Below, one piece after another: positions 6,526 through 13,170 of a stretch of 15,206 nt of DNA. The DNA comes from Petrotoga sp. UBA5851. Lineage in GTDB: Bacteria; Thermotogota; Thermotogae; Petrotogales; Petrotogaceae. The position numbers were made by a program, and so were the translations under genes. The stretch is taken from assembly GCA_002431635.1 (NCBI GenBank), contig DJGH01000021.1, positions 180 to 15,385 on the forward strand, read 5' to 3'. The notes under the pieces are model-generated. The model saw nothing but the letters and a program-made list of their open reading frames with translations. It ran no database searches and was not told the DNA's origin. Positions within the stretch are counted from its first letter, which is position 1, and the number at the start of each line of letters is the position of its first letter.

Positions 6526-8406
6526 TCATACTGCTTGATCTTTTGATTTTGAATTAGTAAACTGACTGAAGTACATCTGGGCATAAAAGCCTTTTCTTTC
6601 AAGAAGTTCTGTATGTGTACCTTTTTCGATAATAGAACCATTATTCATAACAAGTATAAGATCTGCTCCCTGAATAGTTGAAAGCCTGTGGGCGATAACA
6701 AAATTTGTTCTTCCTTTCATAAGTTCTGTCATAGCTTTTTGAATAAGTCTTTCAGTTCTTGTATCTACACTGCTGGTTGCTTCGTCTAATATAAGAATCT
6801 TCGGATCGGCAAGAATAGCCCTGGCTATAGTAAGCAGCTGTTTTTGACCCTGTGAAATGTTATTAGCCTGTTCGTTAATTAGTGTATCATAGCCTTGCGG
6901 GAGAGTTCTTATAAAATGATCTGCATAGGCAGTTTGAGCAGCTTTTACTATTTGCTCAAATGTGGCATCCTTGTTCGAGTAAGCAATATTTTCTTTTATG
7001 GTACCGCTGAAAAGCCATGTATCTTGGAGTACCATTCCAAATATGCTTCTGAGAGAGTTACGTTTCATAGTCATTATGTCTTGTTCGTCTATGGTTATTT
7101 TTCCATCGCTGATATCGTAAAATCTCATGAGAAGGTTTACGAGCGTAGTTTTTCCGGCGCCTGTAGGGCCTACTATGGCTACCGTCTGACCTTTTTCCAC
7201 CTGTATATTCATGTCTTTGATAAGAATAGAATCCTTTGAATATCCAAAAGTCACGTTGTTGAACTCTACCTTTCCCTGTACTTTAATAGCAAAATCATCA
7301 GCTTTTGCGTCTGGTTCTTCCTCATCTTCATCAAGTATTTCAAAAACCCTTTCAGCAGAAGCGACAGTTGATTGTAGAATATTTGCAATATTTGCCGTTT
7401 GGGTTATTGGCTGATTAAACTGCCTTGAGTACTGTATAAAGGCCTGAATATCTCCAATTTCAAGTTTTTTTGCAGATGCTAGAACTCCGCCAACGACGCA
7501 TATTAAAACATATCCTATGTTGCTTACAAAAGAAAGAAGAGGCATTATTATGCCAGATATAAACTGTGCTTTCCAACCGCTGTTGTAAAGCTCTTCATTA
7601 ATAAGATCAAACTCTTTAAGTGATTTTTCTTCTCTGGAATAAGCTTTTATAATTTTATGACCTGAAAACATTTCCTCGACATGTGCATTAAGTTGTCCTA
7701 AAGATTTTTGCTGTGCTGTAAAGTATTTTTGAGATTTTTTGGCTACAGCAACAGTTATTATAAAGCTCAAAGGAAGAGTAATAAAAACAATTAGAGTCAT
7801 TATAGGGCTTATAGTCAGCATCATTACTATAACTCCTATGAGAGTCACTATGGAAGATATGAGCTGGGTTATGCTCTGTTGAAGGGTATTACTTATGTTG
7901 TCCACATCATTGGTTATTCTGCTCAGAATCTCACCGTGAGCATGAGAATCATAAAATCGCAGAGGAAGTCTTGCCAACTTTTCAGATATATCTTTTCTCA
8001 TTGTATAAACTGTTTTCTGTGCCACGTTTGCCATAATGTACTGCTGAACATAACTGAAAAATGAACTTACAATATAGAGAACCGAAAGAAATGCAAGAAC
8101 CTTTAAAATGTAAGAAAAATCTATTTCTGCACCAGGAACTCCCTGAACTTTCAGTATGAATCCTTCAAAAAGTTTTGTGGTGGCTTTTCCCATAATTTTT
8201 GGTGAGAGAATTGAAAATACCGTACTCAGTACAGCCATAGAAAAAATAATTATAAGATTGATTTTGTATGGGCTAAGATATTTTATCAGTCTATTAAGTG
8301 TCTTTCTGAAATTTTTAGGTTTTTCTGCAGGCATTCCTAAAGGTCCTCTCGGTCCGAATCCTCCTGGTTTTTTCATCTGCATATCCGGTGTCTGGCTGCG
8401 GCTCAT
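6526..8406 (-). CDS. Heterodimeric multidrug ABC exporter, subunit with catalytic Walker B
   Basis: A 626-residue half-transporter: a short glycine/proline-rich N-terminal extension (residues 1-30), six transmembrane helices (about 45-345) and a nucleotide-binding domain. Visible motifs are Walker A GPTGAGKTT (413-421), Walker B ILILDEA with catalytic Glu542, and H-loop His573 (IAHR). The signature is altered to SQGQ (518-521) instead of SGGQ. Its partner has the opposite set of defects, so the pair forms one working and one degenerate ATP site, as in BmrCD, LmrCD and TM287/288. The ATG overlaps the TGA of the upstream subunit (ATGA), and its AGGAGG ribosome site is made from the glutamate codons at that subunit's C-terminus, so synthesis is coupled. 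The drugs exported are not predictable. Confidence 0.95.
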   Translation of the reverse strand: MSRSQTPDMQMKKPGGFGPRGPLGMPAEKPKNFRKTLNRLIKYLSPYKINLIIIFSMAVLSTVFSILSPKIMGKATTKLFEGFILKVQGVPGAEIDFSYILKVLAFLSVLYIVSSFFSYVQQYIMANVAQKTVYTMRKDISEKLARLPLRFYDSHAHGEILSRITNDVDNISNTLQQSITQLISSIVTLIGVIVMMLTISPIMTLIVFITLPLSFIITVAVAKKSQKYFTAQQKSLGQLNAHVEEMFSGHKIIKAYSREEKSLKEFDLINEELYNSGWKAQFISGIIMPLLSFVSNIGYVLICVVGGVLASAKKLEIGDIQAFIQYSRQFNQPITQTANIANILQSTVASAERVFEILDEDEEEPDAKADDFAIKVQGKVEFNNVTFGYSKDSILIKDMNIQVEKGQTVAIVGPTGAGKTTLVNLLMRFYDISDGKITIDEQDIMTMKRNSLRSIFGMVLQDTWLFSGTIKENIAYSNKDATFEQIVKAAQTAYADHFIRTLPQGYDTLINEQANNISQGQKQLLTIARAILADPKILILDEATSSVDTRTERLIQKAMTELMKGRTNFVIAHRLSTIQGADLILVMNNGSIIEKGTHTELLERKGFYAQMYFSQFTNSKSKDQAV

Positions 8407-10139
8407 TTTAATTCCTCCTCGGAAAGCTGAGAAGCTACGATTTCTCTATATTGAGAACAGCCTTCCATTAAATCTTTATGGGTTCCCTTTCCTGCAATCT
8501 TTCCATCTTCCAAAACGATTATCTGTTCTACGTTTATTACAGCACTCACTCTTTGAGATACAATAATGACTGTTGAATTCATGGTTTCTGAGGTCAGCTC
8601 TTTTCTTAGTTTGGCATCCGTTTTAAAATCCAGTGCTGAAAAACTATCATCAAAAATATAAATTTCAGGCTTTCTGACTAAGGCCCGGGCAATTGACAGC
8701 CTCTGCTTCTGTCCGCCTGATATGTTTGTTCCTCCCTGTGATATCTGAGAATCATACTTTTGAGGCATACTGTTTATAAATTCATCTGCCTGAGCTATTT
8801 TTGCAGCATAAGCTACTTCTTCATCTGTTGCAGTTGGTTTTCCATATTTTATGTTATCGTTTATACTACCCGAAAAAAGCATAGTATTCTGAGGAACAAG
8901 TCCAATCTTTTCTCTCAGGTCTTTCTGAGTGTAGTCTTTCACATCAATTCCATCAACAAAGATTTTTCCAGCAGAAACATCATAAAATCTTGGTATAAGA
9001 TTTACTATTGTGGACTTTCCGCTTCCGGTTCCTCCGATTATAGCCGTAGTTTCTCCACGTTTGGCAACGAACGAAATATCGTTTATTGCGGGTTCGCCAG
9101 CACCCTGATATGAAAAAGAGACATTTCGGAATTCAATTATTCCTTTTTGATTTTGCAATTCAGGTTCTGATTTTTTTCCGACAGGATCTTTTATTTCCGG
9201 ATATGTTTCAAGTACTTCATTAATTCTTGCCGCTGAAACACTGGCTCGCGGAATAAGGATAAACATCATTGAAACCATAATGAGTGAGAACATTATGTGC
9301 ATTATGTACTGTATGAATGCCATCAAATCCCCTACCTGCATACTCATTGCATCTATCCTTTTTGCACCAAACCATATTACAGCCAATGTAATAAAGTTCA
9401 TGATAATCATCATGAAAGGCATCAGAAAAGCCATTATCTGGTTAACTCTTATTGCTGTTTGAGTAAGCTCCTCGTTTGAAGAATTAAAACGTTCCTGTTC
9501 ATCAGTTTGTTTGTTAAATGCCCTTATTACTCTTACTCCTATAAGCTCTTCTCTTAAAATCAGATTAAGTTTATCAATTTTTTTCTGCATGATTTTAAAT
9601 AGAGGTATTCCCTTACGTGCTACCAGAAGAATTGCACCTACTACAATCGGTATAGCAAATACAATTATGAGTGAAAGTTTTGAATCTTTGGACACAGCCA
9701 TTATAATTCCGCCTATGCACATCATAGGTGACATAGCCATCATTCTCATCATTACGATAAGAACCATCTGAACTTGCGTTATATCATTAGTGGTTCTCGT
9801 AATCAAAGATGCTGTGCTTAATCTGTCAAACTCATTTAAAGAAAAATTTTCCGTATGTGCAAAAAGTTTTTTTCGCACATCACGTCCAAATCCAGTAGCA
9901 ATACGCGAAGAAAGAAAGCTTGCTGCAATCATGCATCCTACTCCTATAGCTGCAACTATGAGCATAAAAGACCCAGTTCTGAAGATATAGGATGTATCGC
10001 CTTTTACTATGCCTTTATCCACAATGTCGGACATAAGGTTTGGAAGGTAAAGTTCAGCCATAACCTGTACAAATATCAGCGTAAAAACTAAAAGTACTGA
10101 TAGAGAATATGGTTTGAGATTTTTAAACAATTTAAGCAA
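8403..10139 (-). CDS. Heterodimeric multidrug ABC exporter, subunit with degenerate ATP site
   Basis: A 578-residue half-transporter with six transmembrane helices (about 15-300) and a nucleotide-binding domain. Walker A is GGTGSGKST (369-377) and the signature is canonical SGGQ (474-477). The Walker B catalytic position is Asp498 (IYIFDDSF) instead of Glu, and the H-loop His is Gln529 (VSQR). These changes mark the non-catalytic site half of an asymmetric exporter; the neighbouring subunit supplies the working Walker B. I place the start at TTG 10139, with GAGAGGAT six to nine bases upstream; no ATG lies nearby in frame. It follows the MarR gene by 16 bases, so marR and both transporter genes are one operon. 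It is expected to export hydrophobic drugs or cell-made toxic compounds. Confidence 0.95.
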   Translation of the reverse strand: MLKLFKNLKPYSLSVLLVFTLIFVQVMAELYLPNLMSDIVDKGIVKGDTSYIFRTGSFMLIVAAIGVGCMIAASFLSSRIATGFGRDVRKKLFAHTENFSLNEFDRLSTASLITRTTNDITQVQMVLIVMMRMMAMSPMMCIGGIIMAVSKDSKLSLIIVFAIPIVVGAILLVARKGIPLFKIMQKKIDKLNLILREELIGVRVIRAFNKQTDEQERFNSSNEELTQTAIRVNQIMAFLMPFMMIIMNFITLAVIWFGAKRIDAMSMQVGDLMAFIQYIMHIMFSLIMVSMMFILIPRASVSAARINEVLETYPEIKDPVGKKSEPELQNQKGIIEFRNVSFSYQGAGEPAINDISFVAKRGETTAIIGGTGSGKSTIVNLIPRFYDVSAGKIFVDGIDVKDYTQKDLREKIGLVPQNTMLFSGSINDNIKYGKPTATDEEVAYAAKIAQADEFINSMPQKYDSQISQGGTNISGGQKQRLSIARALVRKPEIYIFDDSFSALDFKTDAKLRKELTSETMNSTVIIVSQRVSAVINVEQIIVLEDGKIAGKGTHKDLMEGCSQYREIVASQLSEEELK

Positions 10140-10155
10140 TATAATCCTCTCCCGT

Positions 10156-10611
10156 TTAGATGTCTATTTTTTTAACGCTTATTATATAGTTGTGAGCTTT
10201 CATAAGAAGTTCAGCAAGTTTGTCGCTTTCTTGAGTGCCAAGGTACTGTACAAGTCCGTTAAAAGTAAGACGGATGTGTTCAGAAACTTTTTCTATTATC
10301 ATCTCACCTTTATCGGTTAATTTTATTCTGACCGATCTTCTGTCATGCGTATCAGGAATTCTTATTACCAGCCCTTTTTTATAAAGATTGTTGATAGATT
10401 GAGTTACCGTTGGTGTGGTTACTTTCATCAACCTGCTTATTTCAGATACTTTCATTCCTTCCTGAGGGGAAATGGTTTTATGTTTAATACAAAAAAGGAT
10501 ATGAGCCTCATTTGCAGCAAGCCCCTTAACAGGGCTGTCATTCCATTTGGATCTCTCAATTGCAGAAAATACTTCCATAAGCCTCCTGGCCTGAGGATCT
10601 ATACCTTCCAT
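10156..10611 (-). CDS. MarR-family transcriptional regulator of the ABC exporter operon
   Basis: A 151-residue winged-helix dimer-type regulator. The recognition region reads VSEISRLMKVTTPTVTQSINNLYKKGLV, and the wing has the family mark DTHDRRSVRIKLTDKG. Helices at both ends (about 1-25 and 115-151) would form the dimer interface. MarR proteins usually repress their own operon and release DNA on binding a drug or phenolic ligand; here the gene is first in an operon with two exporter genes. The frame opens earlier at 10644, but that ATG lies inside the operator palindrome and has no ribosome site. AGGGGTGAT at 10627-10619 fits ATG 10611 (or TTG 10614), which I prefer. A perfect inverted repeat at 10631-10681 on its promoter indicates autoregulation. 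Confidence 0.92.
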   Translation of the reverse strand: MEGIDPQARRLMEVFSAIERSKWNDSPVKGLAANEAHILFCIKHKTISPQEGMKVSEISRLMKVTTPTVTQSINNLYKKGLVIRIPDTHDRRSVRIKLTDKGEMIIEKVSEHIRLTFNGLVQYLGTQESDKLAELLMKAHNYIISVKKIDI

Positions 10612-10630
10612 CAAAGTTATCACCCCTAAG

Positions 10631-10681
10631 TAATTAGGTATCATAATAATAAAAATAAAATATTATTATGATACCTAATTA
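10631..10681. promoter_or_regulatory. Perfect 20-bp inverted repeat, likely MarR operator
   Basis: The arms 10631-10650 (beginning TAATTAGGTATC) and 10662-10681 (ending GATACCTAATTA) are exact reverse complements around an 11-base A/T loop. Each arm holds ATTAGGTATCATAAT, itself partly symmetric, so two regulator dimers could bind. The right arm overlaps the last four bases of the -10 element and the start site; the left arm ends just before the ribosome site. Confidence 0.8.
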
Positions 10682-10706
10682 TATTTCTGTTTATATGACA
10701 TTTCAA
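10678..10706 (-). promoter_or_regulatory. Sigma-A promoter of the MarR-ABC operon
   Basis: TTGAAA (10706-10701) and TATAAT (10683-10678) on the minus strand are exactly 17 bases apart. The inverted repeat overlaps the -10 and start site, as expected for a repressed promoter. Confidence 0.88.
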
Positions 10707-10746
10707 TATATATTCTTTTCATGAATAAAACTATATTGTAAATATA

Positions 10747-10774
10747 AAAACCAACATCATGTGATGCTGGTTTT
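10747..10774 (-). terminator. Rho-independent terminator of trxA-trxB
   Basis: AAAACCAGCATCA pairs with TGATGTTGGTTTT on the minus strand (13 bp with one G-U pair, two-base loop), then TTTTTATATT. The first bases overlap the trxB stop codon at 10773-10775. Confidence 0.85.
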
Positions 10775-11645
10775 ATACTTTGCTTTTATTTATTTTATCA
10801 ATATAAGCTACCGCACTGAGCGAAGCTACAAGACCTTCACCGGCAGCCTTCATATACTGGTATGGTTTTCCTGTACAATCTCCTGCTGCAAAAAGACCAG
10901 GAATAGACGTTTGCATACTTCTGTCAACAACAATATGTCCATTAGCAGTTTCGACTCCGGGTATGAGATCATGAACCGGTTTCATCTGTTTAAGAACAAA
11001 CACTCCCGAAACTTCAATACTTCTTTGGTCGGTTATAAGTGAAGATACAAAATCATTTCCGGATATTTCCAAGGGTTTTTCAGTAACGATATTTATCCTA
11101 TCAGATGATTCAGGAGTTTCACTGTACATAGGAATATAATAAACCTCGCATCCTACTTCAGAAAGATAAAGAGCTTCATTAAAATCATCCTTATCGTATG
11201 CTATTACTGCTACTTTTTTGTTTTTAAAGAGCATTGCATCACAGGTAGCACAGTAACTAACTCCTTTTCCGAGAAACTCTCTTTCACCTCTGATAGTTTT
11301 AGGAAAATCCATTCCAACAGCCGCTATAACTGTTTTAGCATCAAAAATTCTTTCTTTCACAGATATTGAAAAATACTCTCCCATAGAATAAACTGTATCG
11401 GCAAACATATTGCTTATCTCTATTCCGAAAGAATCAATATGTTTTTTGAACCTATCTTTAAGATCCTGTCCAGATATACTTTCAAAACCGAGATAATTAT
11501 TAATAGTATGAGCCTTGTAAAGCTTTTCGCTCAACTCTTTTTTTCCGAAAAGTAATATTTTTTTGTTTCTTATTTTTGCATTTAATGCTGCCGAAAGTCC
11601 TGCCGGACCGCTTCCTATGATTGCAATATCGAATAGTTCTTGCAT
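10773..11645 (-). CDS. Thioredoxin reductase-like flavoprotein lacking NADPH motifs (FFTR type)
   Basis: A 290-residue FAD protein that should reduce the thioredoxin encoded just before it. The first FAD loop is GSGPAG (11-16), the redox pair is YCATCDA (C132, C135), and the second FAD motif is SIPGLFAAGDCTGKPYQ (247-263). In ordinary NADPH-dependent TrxB a GGGNSA loop and an HRR motif follow the CxxC. Here those positions read VAVIAYDKDDFNEAL and IPMYSETPE, so neither NADPH signature is present, and the protein is 20-30 residues shorter than usual. This is the pattern of the clostridial ferredoxin-dependent flavin thioredoxin reductases, in which ferredoxin supplies electrons. The gene begins three bases after trxA with only a weak ribosome site (AGGCT), suggesting coupled translation. 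The electron donor is inferred from the missing motifs. Confidence 0.9.
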   Translation of the reverse strand: MQELFDIAIIGSGPAGLSAALNAKIRNKKILLFGKKELSEKLYKAHTINNYLGFESISGQDLKDRFKKHIDSFGIEISNMFADTVYSMGEYFSISVKERIFDAKTVIAAVGMDFPKTIRGEREFLGKGVSYCATCDAMLFKNKKVAVIAYDKDDFNEALYLSEVGCEVYYIPMYSETPESSDRINIVTEKPLEISGNDFVSSLITDQRSIEVSGVFVLKQMKPVHDLIPGVETANGHIVVDRSMQTSIPGLFAAGDCTGKPYQYMKAAGEGLVASLSAVAYIDKINKSKV

Positions 11646-11648
11646 AGC

Positions 11649-11963
11649 CTATAGATTTTTCTGAATAATTTTTTCAATTACAGATTCAGGTTTAAATCCC
11701 ACAGATGTATCTACAGGCTGCCCGTTTTTGAATATCATAAGAGTTGGTATACTGTTTATTCTATAAGTTTGGGGATTCTGAGGGTTAGCATCCACATCAA
11801 GCTTTACAAATTTTATTTTCCCATCATACTTTTCTGATAATGCCTGAACAACTGGTGCAATCATTTTGCATGGTCCGCACCAGGTTGCCCAGAAGTCAAC
11901 CAGAACAGGCAGTTCACTTTTTAAAACCTCGGTTTCAAATGTTGCATCGGTAATTTCTCTCAT
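11649..11963 (-). CDS. trxA: Thioredoxin
   Basis: A 104-residue cytoplasmic dithiol carrier of standard length and fold. The active site WCGPC (W28-C32) lies in VDFWATWCGPCKMIAPV. The buried Asp (D23) precedes it, and the cis-proline loop is present as SIPTLMIF near residue 75. ATG 11963 has a full AGGAGG upstream. It heads a two-gene unit with the FAD reductase. Its promoter (TTGACA-18-TATAAT) carries a CsoR/CstR-like palindrome across the start site, suggesting induction by metal or reactive-sulfur stress. Confidence 0.97.
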   Translation of the reverse strand: MREITDATFETEVLKSELPVLVDFWATWCGPCKMIAPVVQALSEKYDGKIKFVKLDVDANPQNPQTYRINSIPTLMIFKNGQPVDTSVGFKPESVIEKIIQKNL

Positions 11964-11991
11964 ACTTTTCCTCCTGTATTTTTTTATTATT

Positions 11992-12008
11992 ATACCCCTA
12001 GTAGGTAT
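11992..12008. promoter_or_regulatory. CsoR/CstR-like operator at the trxA promoter
   Basis: ATACC-CCTAGTA-GGTAT is an inverted repeat with 5-base arms and a 7-base centre. This is the arrangement I recall for operators of the CsoR family (B. subtilis copZA type) and for the persulfide sensor CstR. It begins five bases after the trxA -10 and covers the expected start site. No csoR gene is in the window, so the regulator is inferred. Confidence 0.5.
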
Positions 12009-12012
12009 TTTT

Positions 12013-12042
12013 ATTATAACATATATCCAAAGGTCATGTCAA
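12013..12042 (-). promoter_or_regulatory. Sigma-A promoter of trxA-trxB
   Basis: TTGACA (12042-12037) and TATAAT (12018-12013) on the minus strand with an 18-base spacer. Transcription should start within the palindrome at 11992-12008. Confidence 0.85.
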
Positions 12043-12069
12043 GTCCGGAAAAAGGTAAATAAAGGATAA

Positions 12070-12078
12070 TGATATAAT
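12070..12078 (+). promoter_or_regulatory. Extended -10 promoter of the acetyltransferase gene
   Basis: TGATATAAT is a perfect extended -10 (TGnTATAAT). No good -35 is visible, which is acceptable for this promoter class. AAGGAGG follows at 12086-12092, so the leader would be very short. Confidence 0.6.
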
Positions 12079-12102
12079 TATAACTAAGGAGGTACAGAAT
12101 AC

Positions 12103-12564
12103 ATGATAAAAATATCTAAAATAAATTCAGATGATAGGCATACTATCACAGCAGAGATCTTAAAAAATCTACCACAATGGTTTGGGATTGACTCTGCTAT
12201 AAACGATTATGTTCACGGAGTAAAAGCAACAACCTTTTTTGCAGCATACGATAATGAAAACCCTATTGGGTTTATCGCTATAAAAATTAGCAATGAATAT
12301 ACTGCTGAAATATATGTTATGGGGATAAAGGAACTTTATCACAGAAAAGGTATAGGAACAACTTTGGTCGAAAAGGCCAAACTTTTCCTAAAAAACGCGG
12401 GATATAAATTCCTTATAGTAAAGACCTTAGGCGAGTCTTGCGATTACGAATACTACGCCCGAACAAGGAAGTTTTATAAAAAATGTGGTTTTTTTCCTTT
12501 GCAGGAGATAAAAGAGATCTGGGGAGAAGAAAATCCCTGTCTTATTATGCTAAACGTTCTTTAA
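12103..12564 (+). CDS. GNAT-family N-acetyltransferase
   Basis: A 153-residue single-domain enzyme expected to move an acetyl group from acetyl-CoA to an amine. The acetyl-CoA loop is HRKGIGTTLVEKA (80-92; R/Q-x-x-G-x-G/A pattern), preceded by the strand AEIYVMGI. The late motif YYARTRKFYKKCGF (117-130) is typical of GNAT proteins and is followed by a strand ending in CLIMLNVL. The N-terminus is short and has no second domain. It is the only plus-strand gene here, divergent from trxA and convergent with yjdF, whose stop codon is two bases away. Start ATG 12103 follows AAGGAGG by ten bases. The substrate is unknown; resistance-type or protein acetylation are both possible. Confidence 0.9.
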   Translation: MIKISKINSDDRHTITAEILKNLPQWFGIDSAINDYVHGVKATTFFAAYDNENPIGFIAIKISNEYTAEIYVMGIKELYHRKGIGTTLVEKAKLFLKNAGYKFLIVKTLGESCDYEYYARTRKFYKKCGFFPLQEIKEIWGEENPCLIMLNVL

Positions 12565-12566
12565 AA

Positions 12567-12983
12567 TCAATGTCCACGATGTTTTTCTTTTTTATTAAGT
12601 TGTTTTTTTAAAAACTTTTCTGTATTCTTGGTTTCATCCAAAACTTTCTTAACTTTTTTACGTTCGTTTTTAAGAAGTTCGTGTTCATACTTCATTGCTG
12701 TGAAGGCTTTTTCACATGGGCCTCGTGATTTTAAAAAGCTGCTTACCTGTCGTTGCATTCTTTTGGGGTTGACTTTTTTTTCAGGTTTAAACTCAGTATA
12801 AATGCCCCTGCTGAAGTAAAGATTGTTAAGCTTGGTTAATATAAGCTCATAAATCTGATACTCTTTTGGCTCAGCTCCAAAAACATATTTACAAACATAT
12901 AGCTGTTGATCCTCAACTTTTTCAAAAACACCGACCCAAAAAGGATCTTCAAAAAAAACTGTTAGTCTTATGCCTTTTTCCAT
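12567..12983 (-). CDS. yjdF: YjdF family protein (DUF2992)
   Basis: A 138-residue cytoplasmic protein. The N-terminus, IRLTVFFEDPFWVGVFEKVEDQ followed by VCKYVFGAEPKEYQIYELI, is the YjdF/DUF2992 signature (LTVxxExxFWVGxxE, then xYxFGxEP). The C-terminal third is very basic and probably a coiled coil (KYEHELLKNERKKVKKVLDE...). The biochemical role is unknown; in Firmicutes the gene commonly sits behind the yjdF RNA, which responds to azaaromatic compounds, so a role in handling such compounds is suspected. ATG 12983 has a full AGGAGG four bases upstream, and this AGGAGG can be covered by an upstream CTCCTA. Its stop codon is two bases from that of the convergent acetyltransferase gene. Confidence 0.88.
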   Translation of the reverse strand: MEKGIRLTVFFEDPFWVGVFEKVEDQQLYVCKYVFGAEPKEYQIYELILTKLNNLYFSRGIYTEFKPEKKVNPKRMQRQVSSFLKSRGPCEKAFTAMKYEHELLKNERKKVKKVLDETKNTEKFLKKQLNKKEKHRGH

Positions 12984-12987
12984 ACGT

Positions 12988-13080
12988 CCTCCTAAAAAAA
13001 ACTAGGAGAATGGACATCTGCAATGCAGAAGGCTACTAACAGTTTTGGCTGTGTCCGGACTACCAACCGGACTGTGTTTT
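12988..13080 (-). ncRNA. Structured leader of yjdF, candidate yjdF (azaaromatic) riboswitch
   Basis: The minus-strand leader holds four stems. GTCCGG/CCGGAC lies at 13072-13067 and 13058-13053. ACAG/CTGT lies at 13052-13049 and 13042-13039. TCTGC/GCAGA lies at 13029-13025 and 13021-13017. A long-range GGACA/TGTCC (13056-13052 with 13016-13012) encloses the latter two; some stems share bases, so they may be alternatives. After them CTCCTA (13008-13003) can pair with TAGGAG (12994-12989), hiding the AGGAGG of yjdF. Position ahead of yjdF and an SD-blocking platform fit the yjdF riboswitch class, reported to bind azaaromatic compounds. I assign it by gene context; I cannot check the consensus bases. 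Confidence 0.72.
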
Positions 13081-13170
13081 TTTCTCTTTAAGTAAGTTTA
13101 GTATTAAATTTTTTATACGTAATATAAACATAATGATAACATCTTTCTGTTAAAACAAAATTCCAGGAAA

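Noticed and set aside
6453..6641. Minus-strand reading frame of 62 codons across the antiporter leader
   Set aside because: It overlaps the ABC gene end, the promoter and the candidate aptamer, and has no protein-like features. It is a chance open frame.
6895..10091. Several plus-strand open frames opposite the ABC exporter genes
   Set aside because: They run antisense to well-supported ABC domains, lack ribosome sites and show no domain pattern.
10612..10644. Longer MarR start at 10644
   Set aside because: This ATG is inside the operator palindrome and lacks a ribosome site; AGGGGTGAT lies downstream of it and fits ATG 10611 or TTG 10614.
13053..13087. Plus-strand terminator (GTCCGG/CCGGAC followed by a T-run)
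   Set aside because: No plus-strand gene ends nearby, and the stem is better explained as part of the yjdF leader RNA read on the minus strand.
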